Assembly: GCF_963668165.1 (NCBI RefSeq)
Contig: NZ_OY764211.1
Span: forward strand, 62,001-126,000
Length of the DNA stretch: 64,000 nucleotides
Reading direction: 5' to 3'
DNA from: Marispirochaeta sp.
GTDB taxonomy: Bacteria > Spirochaetota > Spirochaetia > JC444 > Marispirochaetaceae
The translations under genes and the position numbers were made by a program. The first letter of the stretch is position 1. Each line of letters begins with the position of its first letter. This document shows positions 17,882 to 27,759 of the stretch, one piece after another. A model generated the notes under the pieces. The model was not told the origin of the DNA and searched no databases. It saw only the letters and a list, made by a program, of their open reading frames with translations.

Positions 17882-18748
17882 CTATCCTTTTATAGCTCCA
17901 AGCATTATTCCTTTCATAAAGTAGCGTTGAACAAAGGGATAGATAAGCAGGATTGGAAGCGTTCCGGCAAAAATGGCAGCAGTCTGGATTGTAAGGGTTG
18001 TAAGTTCCGCATCCGATTCACCGCCGGTCAATCCTTCTGTTTGTGTACGCATGACCAGGTCCATCAGGTAGACCTGCAGGGGTTTTAAGGTAGATTTATT
18101 TATGTACATGATTCCGTCCATCAGGGAGTTCCAGTGAAACACGGCAATAAAAAGAGAAATAGTCGCAATCGCCGGAAGCGAAAGGGGTATCATTAATTTC
18201 CAGAAAATAATCAGATCGTTGGCACCATCCATTTTTGCCGACTCTTCAATGCTGTCCGGTATTGATGCAAAGAAACTTACAAGAACAAGAACATTAAAGG
18301 AGTTAATGGCATTGGGAATAATCAGGGCCCAAATCGTATCGATAAGTCCTGTATAGCGGACTATAAGATAGTTCGGGATGATTCCCGGATTAAAGAGGAT
18401 GGTAAAAACAACCATTATCAGCATTATTTTCCGGCCTTTCAGGTACGAACGCGAGAGAGCGTAGGCGAATGTAGCCTGAAGAGCCAGATTCACTGCGGTG
18501 CCCAGAACAGTGCGAATGACAGTTGTGCGGAAGGCGTTGAAGAATGCCGCCTGCCGAAAAATAGTCTGGTACGCTTCCAGTGAAAATCCCCGGGGAAGCA
18601 GGCTGATAACTCCTTCCCGTACCAACGTCGGGTCACTTAAAGAGATGGTAAAGACATAATAAAATGGAACGAAGCATAAAAATGCCGACAGTGCCAGAAT
18701 AAGGCTGTTGATTACAGGAAAAATATCCAGGCTGCGTTGTTTAATCAC
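17882..18748 (-). CDS. CUT1 ABC sugar permease, YtcP/MalG type
   Basis: 288 residues with six predicted membrane helices. The conserved cytoplasmic EAA loop appears as EESAKMDGANDLIIFWKLMIPLS, here in part (EESAKMDGANDLIIF), which docks the ATPase. The N-terminus FPVINSLILALSAFLCFVPF and the ending MKGIMLGAIKG are the YtcP pattern. Its start overlaps the stop of the LplB-type permease by four bases, so the two are translated together as a heterodimer. Likely imports the same oligosaccharide that the downstream lipoprotein binds. Confidence 0.92.
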   Translation of the reverse strand: MIKQRSLDIFPVINSLILALSAFLCFVPFYYVFTISLSDPTLVREGVISLLPRGFSLEAYQTIFRQAAFFNAFRTTVIRTVLGTAVNLALQATFAYALSRSYLKGRKIMLIMVVFTILFNPGIIPNYLIVRYTGLIDTIWALIIPNAINSFNVLVLVSFFASIPDSIEESAKMDGANDLIIFWKLMIPLSLPAIATISLFIAVFHWNSLMDGIMYINKSTLKPLQVYLMDLVMRTQTEGLTGGESDAELTTLTIQTAAIFAGTLPILLIYPFVQRYFMKGIMLGAIKG

Positions 18749-19674
18749 CAGAGACTCCTGTCAAGATAACGTCGGGAAAACCAGTTCGCACTGCTTATGA
18801 GTACCAAGCCTATAATCGATTGAAATAATCCGATTGCTGTTGTCAGGCTGAACCGTCCTTTGCCGATGCCTACCCGGTAAACATAGGTGCTTATCACATC
18901 ACCGGTACTGTAGACTGCGGGATTATAGAGCACATATATCTGTTCAAATCCGATTTGAAGAAGCTGTCCTATCTTGAGCAGGAATATTATTACGATGGTG
19001 GCGGATATCGACGGAATTGTTATGTGAATTATTTTTTGCCGGCGATTGGCCCCGTCGATTATTGCAGCATCAAAAAGCTGGGGATCAACTCCGGACAGCG
19101 CCGCAAGATAGATAATTGCTCCCCATCCTGCGCCTTTCCAGATATCACTTACTACAATAATTGAACGAAAAAGGTCCTCCCGCATAAGGAAAAAGACCGG
19201 CTCGAAGCCTAACATCTTTACTATCCCGTTAACGAGGCCGGCGGAAGGAGAAAGAAACTGAACTATTATTCCGCCGAAAATCACCCACGAAACAAAATGA
19301 GGCAGGTAGATCAGGGTCTGAACCGCTTTTTTAAATGTCGCAGACCGAACTTCATTCAGCATTAATGCAAGAATTATCGGAATAGGCATGGAAATAACAA
19401 TGCGGTACAGATTAATCAGAAGAGTGTTTGTCAGAATCCTGTAAAAATCCGGGTGCTTGAAAAAGATAAAGGTAAAGTACTTCAAGCCTGCCCAATCGCT
19501 TCCAAGGATTCCCTTTGAAAAACTGAATTCTTTGAACGCAATAATAAGGCCTGCCATTGGCAGGTAACGATATATCAGAAACCACAGGAGCCCCGGGGCC
19601 AGCATCAGGTAGAGGTACCGGTATTTAATAAATGCTGTAACAAGGCCGTTTCGCTTTTGATCTAACTCAGGCAT
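18745..19674 (-). CDS. CUT1 ABC sugar permease, LplB/MalF type
   Basis: 309 residues, six membrane helices. FLIYRYLPMAGLIIAFKEF near residue 35 is the LplB signature; the EAA loop is FDAAIIDGANRRQKIIHITIP near 215. First structural gene of the oligosaccharide transporter, 51 bases after the AraC-type regulator gene on the same strand. No good ribosome site is visible before the ATG. Together with the YtcP-type permease it forms the membrane channel; no partner ATPase is in the window for it. Confidence 0.92.
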   Translation of the reverse strand: MPELDQKRNGLVTAFIKYRYLYLMLAPGLLWFLIYRYLPMAGLIIAFKEFSFSKGILGSDWAGLKYFTFIFFKHPDFYRILTNTLLINLYRIVISMPIPIILALMLNEVRSATFKKAVQTLIYLPHFVSWVIFGGIIVQFLSPSAGLVNGIVKMLGFEPVFFLMREDLFRSIIVVSDIWKGAGWGAIIYLAALSGVDPQLFDAAIIDGANRRQKIIHITIPSISATIVIIFLLKIGQLLQIGFEQIYVLYNPAVYSTGDVISTYVYRVGIGKGRFSLTTAIGLFQSIIGLVLISSANWFSRRYLDRSLW

Positions 19675-19725
19675 GGGTAGATTTTAGGAGGGGGCTGCAT
19701 AAACCGTCAATTTACAATAATTCGT

Positions 19726-22053
19726 TTATGTCGAAGAATCGTTTTCTGGAATGTATGTTTTTTCTTTTATGACCATATTCTTTGCTCTGTTACGATAGTC
19801 GGCAGGAGTACGACCAAATGAACGTTTGAAATTCCTGATAAATGAATGTTCCGTATCGTACCCGATCATTCTGCTTATCTTCTTTATTGTCAAGTCATCG
19901 TTCTGCAGCAATTCCAGTGATTTATCCATTCTCAGTTTGTTTATATACTGAATATAACTCATTCCCAGGGAACGCTTCAGAAGTTCGCTCAGGTAACTTG
20001 TCGATACGTGCAGGTTGTCAGCAATTATGGACAGGGACATCGGCTTGGTGTAGTTTTCATCAATATAATTAACTGCGATCTCCAGGGAAAGACTTTTAAA
20101 TCGCTTTTGTTCCTTATCCCGGGTTTCAACAATCTCCCTGCATAGCTTGATCAGGTTTTCTGCTTTTCTGTCTATTGATTCGGAATTCTCTATTATTGAT
20201 GAATATGTATGTCTGGTGACAATATCGGCAGATATATTGTATTCCATTGCGACCTTTGCTGCGCAGGAAAACAGATACAGGTAATAAGCGTCCATCAGCT
20301 CCGGTGAATATGCAGTGATTTTACTGTAAACCAGTTTTTTTGTATAAGCAGCTATTTGATGACCGTTCTGTATTCGCAACTCTGCTATAAGGTTTTGCCC
20401 GTCCTTTACTGAGAAGTAATATATCGGTTTTCTGTCTTTCAGGTCTGCGGCATCCAGAAAGATGCATGTTTCATTCATCAAACATCTGCGTAAGCCCTCT
20501 ACCGCCTGTTCATATGCATCCGGTATTGCCTCCGGAATCTTGACAACTGCACTGCATGCGGCATTTACTGACAAATCTGTAATCTCATTGTTAAGTTCCT
20601 GTAGAAGTCGTATTCGTTCGACTATGGTATTCTTTTCTTCGTGTTTTTCTAAATTGAGCAGTACTGCCCAGCTGTTTAATCCTGTTTTCAAGATACCTTT
20701 TGTATGCCCTTCCGTGATGCGTTCGATAAGTTCAAGCTTCATTCTATCATCATTATATCTACCAGGATCATGAGATTCTCTGCGCTCTTCAATTCTCAAG
20801 GCAAGAACGAGGAAATTATTGTCTTTATCATGAAGAAATTCCCTCTCATAAAACGATCTTCCATGAAGGCTCTGACGCCGAAAAAGGAGATTTCGCAAGG
20901 CGTTTTCATGAAGGAACTCTCTGTTCTCAGAAATTATTCTTTTACTGCTTTTTGTCTGTAGTATAAGAGTGTTAAGAGTTTTAGTCAGATCAGAAATGGC
21001 ATCACCGGTTTCCGAACAATCGTCACGAACCATTCCAATAAGGTTCATCTGCGTTCGTGCATTGTTAACAGCAGCAAGGATGGGTTGCCTGGCTTTGTTG
21101 TATAAAAGGAAGGACGCACTCACGGATAGAAAAAGAATTGAAAGTATAATTAACGGTGTGTATTTTAATATTGCCGGTTTTCCTGCAAACAGGATTTCTT
21201 TTGGTACAGCCAATTTCAGAAAATAGGAACCGTCAAAAACAGGCTCTGATGTATACCAGTATGTCCTGGAATTCAGGATTATTTCTGTCGGAAGAGAAGA
21301 ATCAACATCGATATTGGGTAATTTCTCTGAACTACTAAAAAAGGAATCAGAAATATCGGGGCGATTGGAGATAATGATACCGGCAGAATCTCCTATTGCC
21401 CAAATACGGTCATTAAGTCCGGCATCAGGGGGAAGGAAGTTTTCCAGCCTGAAGGTAATCGAAATTGCTCCAAGCTTGCTTCTCTCTGGAAGAGAAAGAA
21501 GAAAACTGAGGGTGGAACCGCTGTCTGGTATGGAATTACCATAGGTTCTGAATAAATGTGTTGTTTCGGGAGTAGAAAAAAAATGGGTAAATAACTCATT
21601 TTTCAGATTCTTGTACGTATCACCCTGGTCGGAAGTTCTGTATCCGAAATAAGTTGATAAAATAACCTGACGGCGGGTATCGATTATGTTTATTGTCTGT
21701 ATATCATCATCGGTAGTGGCTACGGAATGAAGGGTGTTAAAAAGTTTCTGGATTGTCAATGGATCGTCGTATCCGGGTACAAGCAGTATCCATCTTCGTA
21801 AAAAGGTGTCGGTAGATATTTGCTGGGTCTTTGTCATTATCTTTGAATACATGACATGGACATGGGTCACAGCATTATTTTTTTCTTTTGTGAATTCCCT
21901 CATCGCTTTTATCTGGGAATCCCACTTGTGGTTCAGGTATGCTGCGGAAAAAAGAATCAAAGCAATGAAACCAAAGGATAAGAGGGAAGTAAAGAATATC
22001 GAGAAGAAGTATCGGTGAGGGTGTATTTTAATCATAGCTGTAAAAGTTGTCAT
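19726..22053 (-). CDS. Membrane-bound AraC-family regulator (YesN-like sensor-regulator)
   Basis: 775 residues. A first membrane helix lies near 15-35 (FFTSLLSFGFIALILFSAAY) and a second near 300-318 (PLIILSILFLSVSASFLLY), with about 260 residues outside between them, probably a Cache-like sensor. A cytoplasmic linker leads to two helix-turn-helix motifs at the C-terminus: SLSIIADNLHVSTSYLSELL and the family signature RNFKRSFGRTPADYRNR. Such one-protein sensor-activators regulate adjacent CUT1 transporter operons, which fits its place here. The start could also be the Met six codons later; neither has a strong ribosome site. Confidence 0.88.
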   Translation of the reverse strand: MTTFTAMIKIHPHRYFFSIFFTSLLSFGFIALILFSAAYLNHKWDSQIKAMREFTKEKNNAVTHVHVMYSKIMTKTQQISTDTFLRRWILLVPGYDDPLTIQKLFNTLHSVATTDDDIQTINIIDTRRQVILSTYFGYRTSDQGDTYKNLKNELFTHFFSTPETTHLFRTYGNSIPDSGSTLSFLLSLPERSKLGAISITFRLENFLPPDAGLNDRIWAIGDSAGIIISNRPDISDSFFSSSEKLPNIDVDSSLPTEIILNSRTYWYTSEPVFDGSYFLKLAVPKEILFAGKPAILKYTPLIILSILFLSVSASFLLYNKARQPILAAVNNARTQMNLIGMVRDDCSETGDAISDLTKTLNTLILQTKSSKRIISENREFLHENALRNLLFRRQSLHGRSFYEREFLHDKDNNFLVLALRIEERRESHDPGRYNDDRMKLELIERITEGHTKGILKTGLNSWAVLLNLEKHEEKNTIVERIRLLQELNNEITDLSVNAACSAVVKIPEAIPDAYEQAVEGLRRCLMNETCIFLDAADLKDRKPIYYFSVKDGQNLIAELRIQNGHQIAAYTKKLVYSKITAYSPELMDAYYLYLFSCAAKVAMEYNISADIVTRHTYSSIIENSESIDRKAENLIKLCREIVETRDKEQKRFKSLSLEIAVNYIDENYTKPMSLSIIADNLHVSTSYLSELLKRSLGMSYIQYINKLRMDKSLELLQNDDLTIKKISRMIGYDTEHSFIRNFKRSFGRTPADYRNRAKNMVIKEKTYIPENDSST

Positions 22054-22176
22054 GCAATATATACATAAGAAGTTTGTTACAGATTATACAGCATGTTTTG
22101 GTAAAATGGTGGCAAAGTTTAGCTATGAGTTACTTTTTATCCTGATTGACAGACACGGTATGTGTTTTCCCGTTGT

Positions 22177-22668
22177 TTAAAGGACTTTCTCCAGCAGCAC
22201 AAACCTGCCTTTCCTGAACTGCACGTATCCCGCCCGGGTAAAGCCCCGCTTTTCGTACATGGCCACCGCTGTTTTGTTGGGTGGGAAGGCGTCCAGCCGC
22301 AATGCGGTGTAGCCGTTTTCCGCCGCGTGCTCCAGGGCAAAGGATATTATTCTTCCGGCTATTCCCTGTCCCTGGTATGCCGGCCGTACGGCCAGCCGGT
22401 GCAGGTAGAGGGGCCGGCCGGAATTGTGCTGCCAGTTCCCTGTTGTATACTCCGGGTCGCACGACTCATTCAGGGCCACATAGCCGGTAAGAACAGGGCC
22501 GTCAAAGCTGCCGAAACTCCAACCCTGCTCCAGATCTTCCCGAATATCCGAAAGGGCGGGGTAGACCTCGTCCCACTGGTCGATTCCGCGGGAAATCATG
22601 TCTTCTGTGGCTGTGCGAAAAAGGTCATGTGCCTGAGGGATGTCAATTTGAGTCAGGATGCGTATCAT
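22177..22668 (-). CDS. GNAT-family N-acetyltransferase
   Basis: 163 residues covering one GNAT domain. The acetyl-CoA pyrophosphate loop is visible as VRPAYQGQGIAGRII (Q/R-x-x-G-x-G/A), followed by the helix and the NKTAVAMYEKRGF motif of small-molecule acetyltransferases. The acceptor is unknown. It starts 27 bases after the stop of the kinase gene and may be the last gene of the rhamnose-type operon, although a role in sugar use is not evident. Confidence 0.88.
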   Translation of the reverse strand: MIRILTQIDIPQAHDLFRTATEDMISRGIDQWDEVYPALSDIREDLEQGWSFGSFDGPVLTGYVALNESCDPEYTTGNWQHNSGRPLYLHRLAVRPAYQGQGIAGRIISFALEHAAENGYTALRLDAFPPNKTAVAMYEKRGFTRAGYVQFRKGRFVLLEKVL

Positions 22669-22695
22669 GCACCTAATGATACAGGTCGAATACGG

Positions 22696-24165
22696 TTAGT
22701 CAATACATGCGAATCTGCGATAGAGTTGGTCGTGCTTTCCCGATGGGAGGTATTTTTCTGGACGTACGCACCCGGCGATAATATCACGAATCTTCTGTAG
22801 ATCGAAATCCGGAAAATGGTGGAGAAGCTGTACGGCTGCAGTGCCCAGAGAGGTGGCCTCTGCCGGTCCTGCAATTACCGTCTTGCCGGAAACATCGGCG
22901 GTAAGCTGATTTAATAGAGTGTTGCGGCTGCCTCCACCGATGATATGAATCACAGGAAAAATGCGGCCGGTTATTTTTTCGATATCGGATATGGTTTTTC
23001 TGTAATTGCAGGCCAGGGAGCTGTATACTCCCGCCAGAATTACGGAAAGATTGCGAGTTCCGGTCAGTTTTTCCAGTGTAAGAATCATGCTTTCCGGATG
23101 ATAAAGATCTTCGTGGTTCGGATCAAAAAGAGGAATACCTGCATCTCCGGCAGTATGTGAACCGTGGATGAACATGTCGACAATCCTGTCCCAGCTACAT
23201 TCCCTGTTTTCTCTGATCTCAAGTTCCCGCTTCACCTTCTGAAGTATGTGCATTCCCGCCGAGTTTTTTAAAAGCGTAATGGTATTGCAGGCTCCTCCCT
23301 CGTTTGCCAGCTCGCATTCATAAACAGTATTGTTAATTATTGGTGACTGTAACTCGGTCCCTATAAGGGACCATGTTCCCGAACTAATAAAGGCGAAAGG
23401 TTCCTTTTCGGCAGGGACAGATACCACTGCAGCAGCAGTGTCATGACTAGGGACGGCGACAAACGGGATTTGCGGTATATCGAGTTGCTCCGCAATCTCC
23501 TTTAAAAGGATACCGCGAACTGTTCCATGGGATACCATGGGAGGCATGATGTCTTTCTTGATTCCGGCGATTTCAAAGAGTTCGTCGCTCCACGTCCTGT
23601 TTTTCATATCCATGAGCTGGGTGGTTGAGGCAATCGACGTCTCGCCATTCCACTCTCCTGTAAACAGCAGGTTGAGAAGATCAGGCGTCAGCATAAGCTT
23701 GTTCATTGCGGCATAGTATTCCGGCAGGTGGTCCCTGATCCCTGCCAGCTGATAGACTGTATTCATAGGATGGTTCTGAATTCCGCTCAAATCGAACATC
23801 CTGCGCTGTTTCTTTGCGTCGAGGGTCTGCATTCCAAGATTCCCGAGTTCGTTTCTGTAGCACAGGGGGTTTCCCAAAAGCTGCCGGGAGGAGCCGAACA
23901 TGCCGAAGTCGATTCCCCAGGTTGATATTCCGACGGAATCGACTTTTCCCCCGGCGGTTTCAACGGCTTTTTTTAAACCCCGCTTCATCTGGTCGAAAAT
24001 ATAGAGAATATCCCAGTAATCGTATCCGTTGACCCTGACAGTGTTGTTCGGTACCTGGTGGATAAGCTCAATGGTGATGGTCTCACCGTCGCAGATTCCG
24101 AGAACGGTCCGGATTGAGGAGTTCCCGCAGTCAAAGCCGACACACCGTACCTGTTTGTTTGCCAT
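22696..24165 (-). CDS. rhaB: FGGY-family kinase, rhamnulokinase-like
   Basis: 489 residues, the length of RhaB. The N-terminal FDCGNSSIR phosphate loop, the SVGISTWGIDFGMF stretch and especially FISSGTWSLIGTEL are rhamnulokinase features within the FGGY family; IIGGGSRNTLLNQLTADVSG is the C-terminal nucleotide-binding part. It should phosphorylate L-rhamnulose, or a close ketose such as L-fuculose, for cleavage by the aldolase of the same operon. It follows the permease gene by three bases. The sugar isomerase needed before it is not in the window. Confidence 0.85.
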   Translation of the reverse strand: MANKQVRCVGFDCGNSSIRTVLGICDGETITIELIHQVPNNTVRVNGYDYWDILYIFDQMKRGLKKAVETAGGKVDSVGISTWGIDFGMFGSSRQLLGNPLCYRNELGNLGMQTLDAKKQRRMFDLSGIQNHPMNTVYQLAGIRDHLPEYYAAMNKLMLTPDLLNLLFTGEWNGETSIASTTQLMDMKNRTWSDELFEIAGIKKDIMPPMVSHGTVRGILLKEIAEQLDIPQIPFVAVPSHDTAAAVVSVPAEKEPFAFISSGTWSLIGTELQSPIINNTVYECELANEGGACNTITLLKNSAGMHILQKVKRELEIRENRECSWDRIVDMFIHGSHTAGDAGIPLFDPNHEDLYHPESMILTLEKLTGTRNLSVILAGVYSSLACNYRKTISDIEKITGRIFPVIHIIGGGSRNTLLNQLTADVSGKTVIAGPAEATSLGTAAVQLLHHFPDFDLQKIRDIIAGCVRPEKYLPSGKHDQLYRRFACID

Positions 24166-24168
24166 GTT

Positions 24169-25176
24169 CTATTCCTTGCTGCCCTGTACCGAGGCTCTCA
24201 GCATATATTCATTGTGCCGGTCAATGTAATAATTAACGACCATTACCAGAATCATGATAAATCCCCAGATGGAGAGGGTCATGAACGAGCTTACCCTCAA
24301 AAGGTTCAGCCCGCTTGAGATAATCTGCAGCGTCGCCAGCGCAAGGATCAGCCCGCTTATTCTTCCGAAGCCTCCTTCGCTGCTTGTTCCTCCAAGTACC
24401 GCGGCGAGTATGGTGACCAGCAGGTATGATGAACCGTAACCGGCCTTCGCCGAGTTGAACCTGCTGATCATTATCATGGCGGCCAGGCCCGAAAGAAGGC
24501 TCGAAATAAGATATGTCCGCAGGATGACCTGATGGTTGTTGCCGCCGTAGAAACGGGTCGCCGTATCGTTGGATCCGTACATGTAGATATTGAACCCCGT
24601 CGGAGTCCGATTAAGAAACAGAGCTACCAGCGCTGCAATGATAACAAACAGAAGCAGGGGTACCGGGATACCAGCAAGTGTACCGTTGCCGATAAAAAGA
24701 ACGGCCTGGGGAAACCCCGAAATTACATAACCCCTGGTAATCACGATGGTCAGGCCGTTTACGAGAATCATTGAGCCGAGTGTGGTCAGAATAGGTGCAA
24801 CCCCGACATAGGCGATCAAAACGCCGTTCAGCAATCCCACAAGAAGAGCGGCCAGCAGGCCGGCAGCTATGGCCAGTAGAATAATGCCGCCCCCTGCAGT
24901 GCCGGCTCCAAGTCCGGGAGCCTTCAGGACGAGGGCTGTTACTATGCCTGCAATATTTGCCGTGGCTATAACGGAAAGATTGATACCTCCCGTCAGCATG
25001 ACGATCATCATAGCTATTGACAGTACCCCGAGTTCAGGCAGCTGGAAAGCCATTCCCTGCAGATTGCCGGTCCTCAGAAACTGGCCGGGATTCAGGGCTG
25101 TCATCAGAAGAAAGGAGCCGACCATGATTATTGTGAGAACCTTGAGTTCATTCTTTTTATCGGAGACACTCTCCAT
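24169..25176 (-). CDS. Ribose/rhamnose-type ABC permease (second)
   Basis: 335 residues, strongly hydrophobic, of the BPD_transp_2 family used by ribose, rhamnose and AI-2 transporters. The typical MIVMLTGGINLSVIATANIAG stretch (in part: VMLTGGINLSVIATA) lies near residue 57, and the ending VAAVLGGTSSEGGFGRISG type motif near 245. Shares one base with the preceding permease gene and is followed directly by the kinase. It probably pairs with that permease in one transporter, as in RhaPQ or LsrCD. Confidence 0.9.
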   Translation of the reverse strand: MESVSDKKNELKVLTIIMVGSFLLMTALNPGQFLRTGNLQGMAFQLPELGVLSIAMMIVMLTGGINLSVIATANIAGIVTALVLKAPGLGAGTAGGGIILLAIAAGLLAALLVGLLNGVLIAYVGVAPILTTLGSMILVNGLTIVITRGYVISGFPQAVLFIGNGTLAGIPVPLLLFVIIAALVALFLNRTPTGFNIYMYGSNDTATRFYGGNNHQVILRTYLISSLLSGLAAMIMISRFNSAKAGYGSSYLLVTILAAVLGGTSSEGGFGRISGLILALATLQIISSGLNLLRVSSFMTLSIWGFIMILVMVVNYYIDRHNEYMLRASVQGSKE

Positions 25177-26183
25177 TATACCGCCTCCACTTCGATTTTT
25201 GTTTGACGTTTATTTTTCTGCTGCTGCCAGGAGCTGAATGAAACACTGACCAGAATCACCGTGCCGATGAATACGTCGTACCACACCGCGGGTATCTTCA
25301 CTAATGTCATGCCGTTTTTTACAATCGCGATGAGAAACACACCAAGAAGTGTTCCTCCCACCGTTCCGATTCCGCCGGCGAGACTTGCTCCTCCGAGCAC
25401 CACGGCGGCGATTACATCCAGCTCTTTACCCACAATCGAGTTGGGCGCCACAGTCTGTACCAGAAGCGCCTGAATCACTCCTGCGATTCCCGCCATCAGA
25501 CCCATGAAGGAGTATACAAAAACCTGGAGCCGGCGTACCGGAAAACCGACCCGTTCAGCGGAATTAATATCTCCGCCAATGGCATATATGCCCCGGCCCG
25601 TCATTGTGTATTTGAGAACGTAGAAAGCTGCAGCTGTTATTACGATCCAGAAAAGGGTAATAATCGATAATCCGTAAGGTGTCCCCGAAGAAGATGTCAG
25701 GGTGAATATACGTATATCGGCAAAGGACCGGAACCATTCCGGCAGGGAATAAATCCACTTGCCGCCGGTAATCACCGTCAGAAGGCCGTAGTAAAAGTTC
25801 ATGGTGGCTATGGTAGCGATTATAGGCGGTATGCGGTATTTCGAGATCAGGAAACCATTGAAGGCGCCGAGGATAATTCCCGTCGCGGAAGCCAGTAATA
25901 CCGCAGTCACGATATTTCCTCCCAGATGAATACTCACGACAGCCATAATGTATTCAGCTATGGTTGCGGTAGCGGCGAAGGAGATATCAATGCCCCCGGA
26001 TATCAGAACAAAGAGAATGCCGATTGCAAGTATTCCCATGAACGAATAGCTTTTTAAGAGATCGAGTCCGTTTTCCAGGGTAAAAAAATTCGGATTTACC
26101 AGTGTAACAGCCACCGAAAGCACAACAATCACCGTCAGCACGTAAAACTCGTGGGTTTTCAAAAAACGTTTCATTTCTACCAT
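25176..26183 (-). CDS. Ribose/rhamnose-type ABC permease (first)
   Basis: BPD_transp_2 family permease with the signature LFVLISGGIDISFAATATIA near residue 60 and VVLGGASLAGGIGTVGGTLLG late in the protein (in part: LGGASLAGGIGTVGG). I place the start at the ATG at 26183, two bases after the ATPase stop; a longer reading from 26234 would overlap the ATPase gene by 50 bases. A further Met three codons on (26174) is also possible. About 335 residues, like its partner. Confidence 0.88.
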   Translation of the reverse strand: MVEMKRFLKTHEFYVLTVIVVLSVAVTLVNPNFFTLENGLDLLKSYSFMGILAIGILFVLISGGIDISFAATATIAEYIMAVVSIHLGGNIVTAVLLASATGIILGAFNGFLISKYRIPPIIATIATMNFYYGLLTVITGGKWIYSLPEWFRSFADIRIFTLTSSSGTPYGLSIITLFWIVITAAAFYVLKYTMTGRGIYAIGGDINSAERVGFPVRRLQVFVYSFMGLMAGIAGVIQALLVQTVAPNSIVGKELDVIAAVVLGGASLAGGIGTVGGTLLGVFLIAIVKNGMTLVKIPAVWYDVFIGTVILVSVSFSSWQQQKNKRQTKIEVEAV

Positions 26184-26184
26184 C

Positions 26185-27687
26185 TCATATTTGCCTGGAT
26201 TCAATAAAGGTTTGAATTTCTTCTTCGCCTGCATTTTCTGAATCGAACTCTCCGACTATTCTGCCTTTATGCATCACAAGTATGCGGGAACAGTTATACA
26301 GGACCTCTGCGATTTCATCGGAAATTATAATAATACCCATCCCCCTGGCGGTCAGATTCTTTATTGTCTTGTGAATGCTGCTTTTGGCGGACACATCGAT
26401 TCCCACTGTGGGATTGTCGAGAATAAACAGGGATGGTTCCGTGGCTATCCACTTACCGAGGACTATTCGCTGCTGGTTGCCGCCGGAGAGGGTTTTTGCC
26501 GGGGAATCCACTGATGGAATTTTGATTTTCAGCTCGTTTACCCAGTGAGTGATATTTTCCGCGGTTCGTTTCTTATCGATTAAACCGCTTCTGCCGGTAA
26601 GCCGTTCGATAATGGTGGAAACCAGGTTTTTCCCAACTGACTGGTTCATAACCAGGCCTTGACGCAGACGATTCTCCGGTACATAGGCAATCCGCAGGGA
26701 TTTCGCCTGTTCCACGGAACGTATTCGTTCCTCTTTTCCGTTTATCTCTATACTTCCGCTGTCGGCAGGATTCAGTCCGAAAATTGACTGTGCGAGTTCA
26801 CTGCGCCCGGAGCCAAGCAATCCTGTTATCCCGATTATTTCCCCGGGATATACTTCCAGATTAATATCCCTGAAGTTGTTCTTTTTCGAAAGGTTTTTCA
26901 GGCGCAGTACAGGGGTTGTGTTTCGGTCCGCTTTAAAGTGGTAGGGTTCATATACCGAAGTCTCCCCCGTCATGAGATATTCCAGCTTTTTATCATCAAG
27001 ATCTTCGCTTTTGTAACAGCCTATACGTTTTCCGTCCCGTAATACCGTAACCCTCTGAGCTATCTCCATTACCTCATTCAGCTTGTGGCTGATAAAAAGG
27101 GTAGCGATTCCCCTGTTTTTCAGGTCCGTTACAACCCGGAGCAGCGAGTCGATCTCCTTTCGTGTGAGAGCGGTGGTTGGTTCGTCCATTATGAGCAGCT
27201 TTACCTCTCCGGTGAATGCCCTGCAGATGGCGACAAGCTGCTGATCCGCCATGGACAGTTCTTCGACACGATCTTCCAGGGGAAGCGTTACTCCTATCCG
27301 TTCCATTGCGCGGTATGCGATTTCCCGGGAGGTCTTCCAGTTGACTGTTTTTTTCCATGAGGCGATATTCTCGTTCATGGCGATATTTTCCATAACGCTC
27401 AGGTTGGGAAAAAGAGACAGATCCTGATAAATCACCTCGATTCCCTGACGGATGGATTCCATGGAGTCAACATGTTGAATACGCTTATCGTTGATTACTA
27501 TCTCAGCCCCGGGTTCGGGTTGTACTACGCCGGATATTATCTTTACCAGGGTCGATTTGCCCGAACCGTTTGTTCCTGCAAGACAGTGAACTTCTCCGGG
27601 TTCTATTGAGAACGATACCCGGTCCAGCGCACGAACTCCCGCATACATCTTTGAGACATTTTTCATGGACAGAAAAAGTGGTTCCAT
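26185..27687 (-). CDS. Sugar ABC transporter ATPase, double-domain RbsA/RhaT type
   Basis: 500 residues with two ATPase domains in tandem. The first has Walker A GTNGSGKSTLVKI near 39 and LLIMDEPTTALT near 160. The second has the degenerate loop GLLGSGRSELAQ near 290 and the signature LSGGNQQRIVLGKW near 400. This is the standard pattern of RbsA-like ATPases, in which only the first domain is fully catalytic. It powers the two adjacent permeases. A 15-bp hairpin separates it from the binding-protein gene, probably lowering its expression relative to that protein. Confidence 0.95.
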   Translation of the reverse strand: MEPLFLSMKNVSKMYAGVRALDRVSFSIEPGEVHCLAGTNGSGKSTLVKIISGVVQPEPGAEIVINDKRIQHVDSMESIRQGIEVIYQDLSLFPNLSVMENIAMNENIASWKKTVNWKTSREIAYRAMERIGVTLPLEDRVEELSMADQQLVAICRAFTGEVKLLIMDEPTTALTRKEIDSLLRVVTDLKNRGIATLFISHKLNEVMEIAQRVTVLRDGKRIGCYKSEDLDDKKLEYLMTGETSVYEPYHFKADRNTTPVLRLKNLSKKNNFRDINLEVYPGEIIGITGLLGSGRSELAQSIFGLNPADSGSIEINGKEERIRSVEQAKSLRIAYVPENRLRQGLVMNQSVGKNLVSTIIERLTGRSGLIDKKRTAENITHWVNELKIKIPSVDSPAKTLSGGNQQRIVLGKWIATEPSLFILDNPTVGIDVSAKSSIHKTIKNLTARGMGIIIISDEIAEVLYNCSRILVMHKGRIVGEFDSENAGEEEIQTFIESRQI

Positions 27688-27709
27688 GTATATTCCGTTT
27701 TTCGTTGAC

Positions 27710-27744
27710 AGAACCGGCGCTGAAATCAGTTCAGCGTCGGTTCT
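27710..27744 (-). other. Hairpin between binding-protein and ATPase genes
   Basis: Arms 27710-27724 (AGAACCGGCGCTGAA) and 27730-27744 pair with one G-U position around a 5-base loop, directly downstream of the binding-protein stop. No T-run follows on the minus strand. Hairpins here commonly protect the upstream mRNA from 3' decay, so that the binding protein is made in excess over ATPase and permeases. Confidence 0.6.
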
Positions 27745-27759
27745 CTGGTGTATGTTCGA

